From Flavobacteriales bacterium (GTDB lineage: Bacteria; Bacteroidota; Bacteroidia; Flavobacteriales_F; PHOS-HE28), in the NCBI GenBank assembly GCA_016700415.1, contig CP065018.1, positions 2,238,001-2,302,000 of the forward strand: a DNA stretch of 64,000 nt, given 5' to 3'. The notes under the pieces were generated by a model that was given only the letters and a program-made list of their open reading frames with translations, had not been told where the DNA came from and ran no database searches. Every line of letters starts with the position of its first letter. Within the stretch, counting starts at the first letter, position 1. Made by a program: the position numbers and the translations under genes. Positions 24,966-32,894 of this stretch are shown here, in pieces.

Positions 24966-26399
24966 ATGCTCCAGATCACCAAGACCAACCGCACGGCCGG
25001 CGCCAAAGACATGCTGGTGATCCTCGCCGATCCCGCACAATTGCGCAGCATCGACCTGGAGCGCAACGACCGCCAATACCTGCTGGAGCAATTGAAGGAT
25101 GACGCCTTGGTGGCGACCTGCGACATCAGCGGGCGGTTAGTGATGGTACACCAGGTGCGGCAAGGACCCCCCTCCAAACAACTGGAAAAGGCACGCCAGG
25201 CAGGCAACGCCATGGCCCTGAAATTGATCGCCGCCAAGCGGGAAGAAGCCCAGGCCGTGAGTTTGCAGGATGATGCGGACCTCACTTTGGCGCTGGTGGA
25301 AGGCGCTACGCTCGGTTCGTATGCCTTCAACCGCCACAAGACCGGGGAGCAGCCCCGCACCTTGAAAAAGCTCAGCCTTATCGCTTCAGTGGTGAAGCCT
25401 GCGGCCTTGCAGGAAATGCTGGATGTCTGCGAAGCCACGCTCAACGCCCGCGACCTCGTGAACGAACCCGCCTCGCACCTCAGCGCCGTGCAGCTTGGCG
25501 AAGCAGCCCAGAAGCTGGCCAAGAGCTGCGGCTTCACCGCCAAGGTGATGAACAAGAAGCAGATCGAGGCCGAGAAGATGGGCGGTCTTCTCGCCGTGAA
25601 CCAAGGGAGCATCGACCCGCCGGTCTTCATCGTGATGGAATGGAAGCCGAAGAACGCGGTGAACAAGAAGCCCGTGCTGCTGGTGGGCAAAGGCGTGGTG
25701 TACGATACCGGCGGTCTCAGCCTGAAACCGACACCCAACAGCATGGATTCCATGAAATGCGACATGGGCGGCTCCGCAGCGGTGATCGGCGCGATCTCCA
25801 TCGCGGCGAAGCAGAAGCTGCCCTTGCACGTGGTGGCCTTGGTGCCCTCCACGGACAACCGCCCCGGCGGCAAGGCCTTCGCGCCCGGCGACGTGCTGAA
25901 GATGCACAGCGGCCTCACCGTGGAGAACCTCAACTCGGATGCCGAGGGCCGCTTGATCCTTGCCGATGCGCTGAGCTATGGCGAGCGCTACGATGCCGAA
26001 GTGGTATTCACCTTGGCCACGCTCACCGGGGCCGCCATGCGCGCCATCGGCACCCAGGGCACAGTGACCATGGGCACCGCCAGTGAGAAGCAATTCGCCA
26101 TGCTGCATGCCGCCGCCGACACCACGTTCGAGCGCGTGGCGCAGATGCCCTTCTGGGAAGAATATGACGAGGAGCTCAAGAGCGACGTTGCCGACCTGAA
26201 GAACATCGGTGGAGCGATGGCCGGGCAGATCACCGCCGGGAAATTCCTCGCCCGCTTCACCACCAAGCCGCTCATTCACTTGGACATCGCCGGGCCCGCC
26301 TTTCTGGACAAGCGCGACCATTATCGGACCAAGGGCGGCACCGGTGTGGGCGTGCGTTTGGTGTATGAATTCCTCAAGCGCCGCGCAGCGGCCAAGTGA
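24966..26399 (+). CDS. leucyl aminopeptidase (peptidase family M17)
   Basis: This 477-aa cytosolic dizinc aminopeptidase belongs to the PepA family. The C-terminal catalytic domain shows GKGVVYDTGGLSLKP, MKCDMGGSAAV (metal-binding Lys and Asp), VPSTDNRPGGKAFAPGDV and the signature NSDAEGRLILADAL. It releases N-terminal residues from peptides. The stop overlaps a possible GTG start of pdxA (GTGA at 26396-26399), so the two are coupled. Confidence 0.93.
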   Translation: MLQITKTNRTAGAKDMLVILADPAQLRSIDLERNDRQYLLEQLKDDALVATCDISGRLVMVHQVRQGPPSKQLEKARQAGNAMALKLIAAKREEAQAVSLQDDADLTLALVEGATLGSYAFNRHKTGEQPRTLKKLSLIASVVKPAALQEMLDVCEATLNARDLVNEPASHLSAVQLGEAAQKLAKSCGFTAKVMNKKQIEAEKMGGLLAVNQGSIDPPVFIVMEWKPKNAVNKKPVLLVGKGVVYDTGGLSLKPTPNSMDSMKCDMGGSAAVIGAISIAAKQKLPLHVVALVPSTDNRPGGKAFAPGDVLKMHSGLTVENLNSDAEGRLILADALSYGERYDAEVVFTLATLTGAAMRAIGTQGTVTMGTASEKQFAMLHAAADTTFERVAQMPFWEEYDEELKSDVADLKNIGGAMAGQITAGKFLARFTTKPLIHLDIAGPAFLDKRDHYRTKGGTGVGVRLVYEFLKRRAAAK

Positions 26400-26401
26400 C
26401 C

Positions 26402-27472
26402 ATGATCGAAGGACCTGTGCGTGTGGGCATCAGTTGCGGCGACCTCAACGGCATCGGCCTGGAGGTGGTTTTGAAGACTTTTGAGGACCCGCGGATGTTG
26501 CTGGAATTGACCCCCGTGTTGTACTGCGGTGCGCGCGCGGTGAGCTTTCACCGGAAAGCCCTTGGTGGCATGGAGCAGATGCAGATCAACGGGATCGCCG
26601 ATGCGCAGGACGCCATTCCCAAGAAGCTGAACGTGGTGCATGCCTGGGAGGAAGAAGCACCCATCGAGCTCGGCGTTCCGTCCGGCAAGGCGGCCAGCTT
26701 CGCGATACAAAGTTTGGAAGCCGCCGCACAGGACCTCAGCTCCGGGAAAGTGGACGTGCTGGTGACGGCCCCGATCGACAAGCACAGCATGGAAATGGCG
26801 GGCTTCGGCTTTCCGGGGCACACTGAATTCCTCGCGCACATGGCCGGCGGCGATGCGGAAGTGCTGATGCTGTTGGTGAGCGAGAACCTGCGCGTGGGCA
26901 CCGTCACCGGGCACATCCCGTTGAAGAGTGTCGCGGAATCGATCACGGTGGAACGGATCATGGTGAAAGCGCGCCTGATGCACCAAAGCCTGGAGCGCGA
27001 CTTCGGCATCACCGGTCCCAAGATCGCGATCCTGGGGCTCAACCCACATGCAGGTGATGGCGGCACGCTCGGTAGTGAGGACAAGGAACGGATCCTGCCG
27101 GCCGTCCGGAAACTCAACGAGGAAGGCATCATTGCCATGGGCCCCTACCCCGCCGATGGCTTCTTCGGGAACGGCAGCTACAAGCACTTCGATGGCGTGC
27201 TGGCGATGTACCACGATCAAGGGCTGGCACCGTTCAAGGCGCTCAGCTTCGGGCATGGCGTGAACTACACCGCCGGCCTGCCGGTGGTGCGCACCAGCCC
27301 CGACCATGGAACAGGCCTCGACATCGCCGGCAAGGGCATCGCCGACGAGGGTTCCTTCCGTCACGCGGTGTGGTTGGCCTGCGACATCCTTCGAAACCGC
27401 GAAGCCTACAAGGCGATGACGGCGAACCCGCTGCAGGCGCAGAAACGGGAGAAGGGAAGGCGGGACGAATGA
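26402..27472 (+). CDS. pdxA: 4-hydroxythreonine-4-phosphate dehydrogenase
   Basis: This 356-aa NAD-dependent enzyme of pyridoxal-phosphate synthesis oxidises 4-phosphooxy-threonine. Family landmarks are RVGISCGDLNGIGLEVV at the N-terminus, TAPIDKHSMEMAGFGFPGHTEFLA (substrate and metal His), LGLNPHAGDGGTLG and the late AMYHDQGLAPFKAL with HGVNYTAGLPVVRTSPDHGTG split across the domain. ATG at 26402 or GTG at 26396 can start it. It ends just before the convergent pigment locus. Confidence 0.95.
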   Translation: MIEGPVRVGISCGDLNGIGLEVVLKTFEDPRMLLELTPVLYCGARAVSFHRKALGGMEQMQINGIADAQDAIPKKLNVVHAWEEEAPIELGVPSGKAASFAIQSLEAAAQDLSSGKVDVLVTAPIDKHSMEMAGFGFPGHTEFLAHMAGGDAEVLMLLVSENLRVGTVTGHIPLKSVAESITVERIMVKARLMHQSLERDFGITGPKIAILGLNPHAGDGGTLGSEDKERILPAVRKLNEEGIIAMGPYPADGFFGNGSYKHFDGVLAMYHDQGLAPFKALSFGHGVNYTAGLPVVRTSPDHGTGLDIAGKGIADEGSFRHAVWLACDILRNREAYKAMTANPLQAQKREKGRRDE

Positions 27473-27480
27473 TCCCGACC

Positions 27481-27515
27481 TAACTCAGAGTTAACGTCTT
27501 CGGGGTTCACCCCCG
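27481..27515. terminator. two short inverted repeats between convergent pdxA and the pigment operon
   Basis: TAACTCAGAGTTA (27481-27493) is a perfect 6-bp inverted repeat around one base, and CGGGG/CCCCG (27501-27505 with 27511-27515) follows. The second overlaps the end of the ligase gene. They sit where both convergent transcripts should end, but both stems are short. Confidence 0.3.
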
Positions 27516-28790
27516 CCGGTCCAAAACCGTGGCCTTTTTCCTTCCCGCACCCTGCAATTCTGCCATCATTTGCGGGTCCACGAATTCCAATCGCGGCACC
27601 ACACGCAACGTGGCCCGGATGTGCTCCTTCAGCTTGTCCACCAGGGCATCGCTGCGGTGGGCGCAGAGAATGTTCACCACGACCTCGTCGTGGCCCAGCT
27701 CATCGCGGTCGATGATCACCACGGAGGCTTCCACCTCAAGGAAACTTGCCAGTAGGTCGTTCAGCACGGGCGGGTACAGGGTGGTCCCTTTGTACTTCAC
27801 CATGTGTTGTTTGCGCCCCAGTACCGGGCCTAAGCGCATGGTGGTGCGTCCACACGCGCACGCCTCGTGATGCGCCTCCACGATGTCGCCGGTGCGGAAG
27901 CGGATCAGTGGCATGGCCTCGACGCCTAGCGGGGTCACGACGAGCTCACCGGCTTCACCGGGTTTCACGGGCGCACCATTCTCGTCCACTATCTCAGTGA
28001 TGATCAGCTCCGGGCGATGATGACCTCCGTTGAATTGACCGCACTCCGTGAAAGCCGTGGCCATTTCGGTGGAGGCGTAGGTGCCGTGCAAGGCGATCGG
28101 CCATGCATCCTGGATCCTTCTGGCCAGGGCATTGGGAGCCAGTTGGCGATCGCGCACCGGCTCACCGATGCAGATGATGGACCGTACGGAAGTGGACTTC
28201 GGATCGATGCCGTTCTCCGCTGCGTACTGGAGCATCTTCAAGAGGAAGGAAGGCACGGCGACCAAGTGGTCCGGGCGCAGGCGTTCGATGGAGGACCACT
28301 GCAATTGCGGCGATCCCGCACCGGTGCGGATGATGCCGGCACCCAACTTCCGGGCACCGAGGAAGTACGCCAAGCCCGCCATGAAGCGGCGGTCCATGGT
28401 GGCCATGAGCTGGATCACATCACCGGGTTGCACACCGGCACAGGCGAAGGAGAGCGCCTCGTTCCGCGCCAAGCGGTCCAGGTCACCATCGCTCAAGGCG
28501 ATGACGACAGGCTCGCCGGTGGTGCCGGACGTGGCGACGAAGTCGGCCACCTGCTCGCGGGGCACGCACAGGAAGTCCATGTTGTGGTCACGCAACTGGT
28601 CCTTGTCCGTGCAGGGGATCCGGCGCAGATCTTCCAATGAACGGATCGATGTGGGATCGATACCGTGCAGCTTGAACAGGCTTTTGTAGAATGGCGAATG
28701 CGCTGCCACATGCGCGATCTGCGCACGCAAGCCTGCCTCTTGCACATCCTTCACCTGTTGCGGTGTGGCGGTATCCGGTTCAGCGTTCAA
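27507..28790 (-). CDS. AMP-dependent ligase (phenylacetate-CoA ligase-like), probable coumarate activation
   Basis: This 427-aa adenylate-forming enzyme of the phenylacetate-CoA ligase type has the phosphate loop ATSGTTGEPV at 86-95, the A5 motif YASTEM at 238-243 and RFRTGDIVEAHHEACACGR with a zinc-like Cys pair. In flexirubin loci a ligase of this kind loads an aryl acid, expected to be p-coumarate from the ammonia-lyase, onto CoA or ACP; that use here is inferred. The TTG at 28790 is the only start that keeps the conserved N-terminus, and it overlaps the preceding stop as TTGA. It is the last gene of the long minus-strand run. Confidence 0.85.
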   Translation of the reverse strand: MNAEPDTATPQQVKDVQEAGLRAQIAHVAAHSPFYKSLFKLHGIDPTSIRSLEDLRRIPCTDKDQLRDHNMDFLCVPREQVADFVATSGTTGEPVVIALSDGDLDRLARNEALSFACAGVQPGDVIQLMATMDRRFMAGLAYFLGARKLGAGIIRTGAGSPQLQWSSIERLRPDHLVAVPSFLLKMLQYAAENGIDPKSTSVRSIICIGEPVRDRQLAPNALARRIQDAWPIALHGTYASTEMATAFTECGQFNGGHHRPELIITEIVDENGAPVKPGEAGELVVTPLGVEAMPLIRFRTGDIVEAHHEACACGRTTMRLGPVLGRKQHMVKYKGTTLYPPVLNDLLASFLEVEASVVIIDRDELGHDEVVVNILCAHRSDALVDKLKEHIRATLRVVPRLEFVDPQMMAELQGAGRKKATVLDRRG

Positions 28791-30463
28791 TGCTTGGCTT
28801 TTTTGCGGCTCTTGTGCAGGAGCTTCCCGATCTGCTCCCGCTTGTGGGTGTACGGTATTGGCAGCTTCAGCGCTTGTTCCAATTGTTCCTCCGCTTTGTT
28901 GTATTCGCGGTGGGCATAATGGTACGCACCGGCGAGGTAATGCGCTTCCCAGGATCCGGGGTTCAAGGGCACGATGGCATCCGGGTCCGGCATTTCATCG
29001 CCTGAATGGTGCGCCTTCTCCAATTCGGTACGCTTGAGCCTGAACTGTTCGTAATCAGCGAATTCCTTGGTATGCTCAAAGGGATCGGCGGGGATGGCCA
29101 GCGAGTCGATCATGAAAGACTTCACAGTGTCTGTCGCCTTCATGTCGTTGAACACTTCGTCGAGGTCATAAGCGATGTAGTCACCGAGCTGATAGGGCGG
29201 TGTGGAGATCCATACCTGTCTGCTTTCCGGCTTGAAGATGATGGAGTGATGCGCCATCAGCTGGTTGATGGCGAGCTCATTCCCATTGCCCAAGGGCGCA
29301 TCCTTCAAGCCTTTTCGTTCCCGCAGAATGGCCGCTGCTGCCGGCGGGTCCATGCACGGGGTTCGGGCGATCAGTTCCTCCAAGCGCTCAAAGCGGTACA
29401 TGGAGTGGCTTTCTGCGATCTGCTGCCTGTTGCGGCGGTCCTTGGCGTAAGCCTCTCCCTGGAAGTGGTTCGTGCAGACGAGGTGATCCGCGCCAGGCAC
29501 TTGGAACACGTCCATCTTGCGCGGCGACTTCTCGATCACCACGGCCCGGCCGTCCTTGGCGCTGCCGATCATCAGCGACTCGGAAACGAAGACGTCGCGC
29601 TTCTTCGCGATCGCGACGGCCTCATCGATGGTGCTGGCGTACTGCATGATCTCCAAGGCCAGGATGCTGATGGGCGTCTTGGCCTGAAGCGGTACGCTGG
29701 ACCTTCCGGAGTTCATGGTGACGGTGAGCCCCTGGTCGTTCATGCCCGATAGCACGCCGATGAAGCCCGGCCAGGAGACCGACATGAAGCGGTGCCCGAG
29801 CGCGGGTGCGATGAAGGACACGACGCGGTTCTCCGCAAACGCATCGCCCGCATAAAAATCGAAGTTGCGCCCGATGATCAGCTCGCCGTCACAGCTGCTT
29901 TCGCCCCACGCTGCGAACGAGCTGCATTCCACCAAGGCCATCTGCTGCACGGCATGGCCGATGTCATGCGCGCCGTGCAGGTACAGCGCACGCATATAGG
30001 CCGGTGCCACATGGTCGTACGTATGCCCGTCATAGCGTGAAAGTCCTTCGATCTCCGCGAGGTATTCATTGGTGACATGCTTGTACATGTTGCGGTTGAA
30101 CCAGCCTAAGAACTTGATCAGCAGGCGTTGTTTCCCGGGCTTCGGCACCAGGTCCTTGATCTTATCAAAAAAAATGTTCTCCTGATGCCGGTACAGGTCC
30201 CCTTCCAAGGCACCTTGATAGAGGCCGAGCTCCAGCGGATCGCCTTGCAGCCGTAATTCCCACAGCCCGTGGTCGTTCCGGAGCAAGGTGCCCGTGCCGC
30301 ACCGGCGGACGTCACCGGCACTGTCCAGCAACTGCACTTGTGGAATGCTATCGTTGTAGCCGCTGAGGTCCGGCATGTGGTGCAGCGCCTTTCGCACACC
30401 ACAGGAACTTAGCAGTGTGGCCAGTAGAGCGGCTCCGATCAGGCTGTTCACCCTGCTACGCAT
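28787..30463 (-). CDS. C45-type autoproteolytic acyltransferase/hydrolase lipoprotein
   Basis: This 558-aa protein resembles acyl-CoA:6-aminopenicillanate acyltransferase (peptidase family C45, Ntn-hydrolase fold). It has a lipobox ending at Cys21 (LLSSC). The probable nucleophile is Cys180 in LVECSSFAAWGE, which the family exposes by self-cleavage, followed by IIGRNFDFYAGDAF. The C-terminus carries a TPR-like helical stretch. Members transfer acyl groups onto amines or alcohols. In this locus it is one of two candidates for joining the polyene acid to the resorcinol. The ATG at 30463 is preferred to the GTG at 30466. Confidence 0.8.
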   Translation of the reverse strand: MRSRVNSLIGAALLATLLSSCGVRKALHHMPDLSGYNDSIPQVQLLDSAGDVRRCGTGTLLRNDHGLWELRLQGDPLELGLYQGALEGDLYRHQENIFFDKIKDLVPKPGKQRLLIKFLGWFNRNMYKHVTNEYLAEIEGLSRYDGHTYDHVAPAYMRALYLHGAHDIGHAVQQMALVECSSFAAWGESSCDGELIIGRNFDFYAGDAFAENRVVSFIAPALGHRFMSVSWPGFIGVLSGMNDQGLTVTMNSGRSSVPLQAKTPISILALEIMQYASTIDEAVAIAKKRDVFVSESLMIGSAKDGRAVVIEKSPRKMDVFQVPGADHLVCTNHFQGEAYAKDRRNRQQIAESHSMYRFERLEELIARTPCMDPPAAAAILRERKGLKDAPLGNGNELAINQLMAHHSIIFKPESRQVWISTPPYQLGDYIAYDLDEVFNDMKATDTVKSFMIDSLAIPADPFEHTKEFADYEQFRLKRTELEKAHHSGDEMPDPDAIVPLNPGSWEAHYLAGAYHYAHREYNKAEEQLEQALKLPIPYTHKREQIGKLLHKSRKKAKH

Positions 30464-30467
30464 CACT

Positions 30468-31346
30468 TCAAGGCCGTGCCTCCCTCAGCCATTTATCCGT
30501 GCGTTCCTGCGCCCAGCGGTTCTTCCTGTCCAGCCACTTCTGTCCTTGCATCTTGCGCATGATGTTGTCGAAATGGCGCATCACCATGACGTTGTACAGC
30601 ATGTTGGCCGCGCGTTCCGGGCTGCGTGGGAGCGCCCGCAAGGTCAAGGAGAAACCGGCGTCCAAGTACTTGATGTAATGCCAATAGCCACTGGGCATGT
30701 AGAGCGCATCGCCATGTTTCATTTGGGCGTGCTGGCCCCGTGCATGGCGCAGCGCCGGGAAGCGGTCGAAGTCCGGGGCGTCCATGTCGATGCTCTCCAG
30801 GTTGTGGATGGAGAAGGGTACCCGGTAGAGGTATTTGGTCTGGTCCGGACCGAACAAGGTGACGCTCTTGTTGCCTTGGAAATGGACGTGCATGCTGTCC
30901 GGCAGATCGATGTCGTAGTGCATGAACACTTTGGACCGGCCGCCACCGAAGAAAAGAGCGGGCAGCCGCTTGAAGAACTTCAGGCCGATGTCCGGGTATT
31001 CAAAGTCCTTCAGCATCTCGGGCTTCCGGTCCAGGATGTTATAGAAGAATATGCGCAGATCGGTGGGCCCGGCCTCCAGGATATCGATGTATTCGGCCAG
31101 CGGCATCTCCGCCACCGGCGCATAGACGCTTTGTTTTCCGGTGGCCGGCTTGTTGTTGTACAAGGGCACCACTTGGTCCCCCGCGATCGAGCGCATGTAG
31201 TCCAAGTTCCACTTTTCACGCGCGGGCCAATCCCTGGTGAGCTTCTCGATCAGCACTGGGAGTTGGGGCCGATAAAAGTCTTGCACAAAGGCCTCCTTGC
31301 TGATGGTCTTCACCCGCGGCACATCGGTGAGCTGTATCCGGTCCAT
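30468..31346 (-). CDS. cupin-like/JmjC-type Fe(II) oxygenase
   Basis: This 292-aa protein has the cupin_8/JmjC arrangement. The iron-binding HxD is at H143 and D145 (FMHYDIDLPDSMHVH) and the distal His is H223 in PSGYWHYIK. The family hydroxylates proteins or small molecules with 2-oxoglutarate; the substrate is not evident. The ATG at 31346 is chosen; a GTG at 31355 abuts the upstream stop. It lies between the desaturase-like and C45 genes, so pigment tailoring is a fair inference. Confidence 0.8.
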   Translation of the reverse strand: MDRIQLTDVPRVKTISKEAFVQDFYRPQLPVLIEKLTRDWPAREKWNLDYMRSIAGDQVVPLYNNKPATGKQSVYAPVAEMPLAEYIDILEAGPTDLRIFFYNILDRKPEMLKDFEYPDIGLKFFKRLPALFFGGGRSKVFMHYDIDLPDSMHVHFQGNKSVTLFGPDQTKYLYRVPFSIHNLESIDMDAPDFDRFPALRHARGQHAQMKHGDALYMPSGYWHYIKYLDAGFSLTLRALPRSPERAANMLYNVMVMRHFDNIMRKMQGQKWLDRKNRWAQERTDKWLREARP

Positions 31347-31355
31347 GTGGCTCAC

Positions 31356-32894
31356 TTATGCTGATTGCGAAGACTCCGGCACTTGCAGGACCTTTTCCAA
31401 GATGGTGCCTTTCCCCAGTATGTCCGAGCACGTGAGCATCGCGGAAATGGTAACGCCCAGGATGCCGTGCATATTGGTGCATTGCCCGGTGATATACAGG
31501 TTGGGCACCTTGGTCCGCGAGGAGATGAAGGAGCGGAGCGGAGCGTTCACGTCCTTCACGTAGCCGTACATGCCCCCGCTGTCGCAATGGATGTAATCGC
31601 GATAGGACAACGGAGTGGATGCGTATACCTCGGCGATGCAGCCTCGCAAGGCAGGGACCCGCTTGCACACTTCGTTCAGCAACCGTTCGGTATGTTCCGC
31701 CTTGAACTCCTCATAGCTCTGGCCGCGGTCGTTCACGTCGATCACGGTATTGACGCTGTCCGCCCATGGGGCCGTGGCCTCGAATTTCATGTAGGTCATC
31801 ACCGTCATGTTCTCGGCCCATTCGTCCTTCACGGGCTTTTCCCCCATGGAGATCATGAACCCGCGCGGCCAATCATCCTCGCGGTAATCCTGCCCCTTCC
31901 ACACATCGTCCAAGGTGCGGAAGTGATAGATGTTATGGTCCATGTACGGGAGCGAACGGGGCTTCAGCACGATGTAGAGGCAGAAGGCACCGATGGTGGG
32001 CTCGATGCTGTTCACCCGCTTCACGTAGGACTTTCTGAAGCGCTCCGTGCCGGCCATCGCAATGGTGCGCTTGGGGTCGAGGTTGGAAATGAAGTTATCC
32101 CCTTCCACCAGGACCCCGTTGCGGCAGCGCGCGCCCTTGATCCGGTCGCCTTCGAACTCGAACCGCTCCACCTCGTGATGCTTGAGGATCTCTCCGCCGT
32201 GCTTGCGCAGTTCACGCACGAGGAGCTTGGTGATCTGACTTCCGCCACGCACGACGCGATAGGCACTTTGTATGTATGAGTAGACCGAAAGAGCATGCAC
32301 GTAAAAAGGGGAGCGGTCATGGTCCCCGGCATAAAGCAGGTTGCTGCCCCCCAGCACGGCGCGCAGGACCTTGTCCTCCGTCAACGAATCGATGTATTCG
32401 CGTGCGCCGAGTGTAAGTAGCCCGGATTCGTCAGTATAGGGCGCGCCGGGTTTGAGTTCATACATCGGGAACTTGGCGCAAAACTCCCGCAGTTTCGAGC
32501 AGTAGGCATCTATGGCCTGCTCTTCCTTGGGGAATTGCTCTTTCAGCACCGCCGCAAAACGTTCTATGCCCTGCGCGTGCCGGTATCGCCGATCATCCCC
32601 ATCGAAGGAGAAGACGTCGAAGCCGTCCATGGCCAGCTGACGGACCTCCAATTGGTCCATGATGCCCAAGTACTTGAAGTACCGGTGCAGGTTATGGCCC
32701 GGTGCCAGCCCGCCGAGATAGTGTACGCCGGTGTCAAAAATGGTCCGGCTTCGCACGAAGGTCTGCAGGTTTCCGCCGAACTGATTGTTCTTCTCCAGCA
32801 CGCATACGGAATGTCCCTCCTTGGCCAAGGTGATCGCCGTGGCCAAGCCGCCCATGCCACTGCCCACCACCACGTGGTCGTACCGCTTCCTCAT
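31356..32894 (-). CDS. phytoene-desaturase-like FAD oxidoreductase
   Basis: This 512-aa flavoprotein of the phytoene dehydrogenase/retinol saturase family opens with the Rossmann motif HVVVGSGMGGLATAITLAKEG and an FAD-binding Glu in VCVLEKNNQFGGN. The C-terminal FAD motif is NLYITGQCTNMHGILGVTIS. The family removes or adds hydrogens across polyene or isoprenoid chains. No carotenoid genes are nearby, so in this locus it may act on the aryl polyene. It overlaps the MMPL gene by 4 nt. Confidence 0.87.
   Translation of the reverse strand: MRKRYDHVVVGSGMGGLATAITLAKEGHSVCVLEKNNQFGGNLQTFVRSRTIFDTGVHYLGGLAPGHNLHRYFKYLGIMDQLEVRQLAMDGFDVFSFDGDDRRYRHAQGIERFAAVLKEQFPKEEQAIDAYCSKLREFCAKFPMYELKPGAPYTDESGLLTLGAREYIDSLTEDKVLRAVLGGSNLLYAGDHDRSPFYVHALSVYSYIQSAYRVVRGGSQITKLLVRELRKHGGEILKHHEVERFEFEGDRIKGARCRNGVLVEGDNFISNLDPKRTIAMAGTERFRKSYVKRVNSIEPTIGAFCLYIVLKPRSLPYMDHNIYHFRTLDDVWKGQDYREDDWPRGFMISMGEKPVKDEWAENMTVMTYMKFEATAPWADSVNTVIDVNDRGQSYEEFKAEHTERLLNEVCKRVPALRGCIAEVYASTPLSYRDYIHCDSGGMYGYVKDVNAPLRSFISSRTKVPNLYITGQCTNMHGILGVTISAMLTCSDILGKGTILEKVLQVPESSQSA

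Noticed and set aside
31356..32894. Carotenoid biosynthesis locus
   Set aside because: Only a desaturase-like protein is present; phytoene synthase and lycopene cyclase genes are absent, and all neighbours fit aryl-polyene chemistry.
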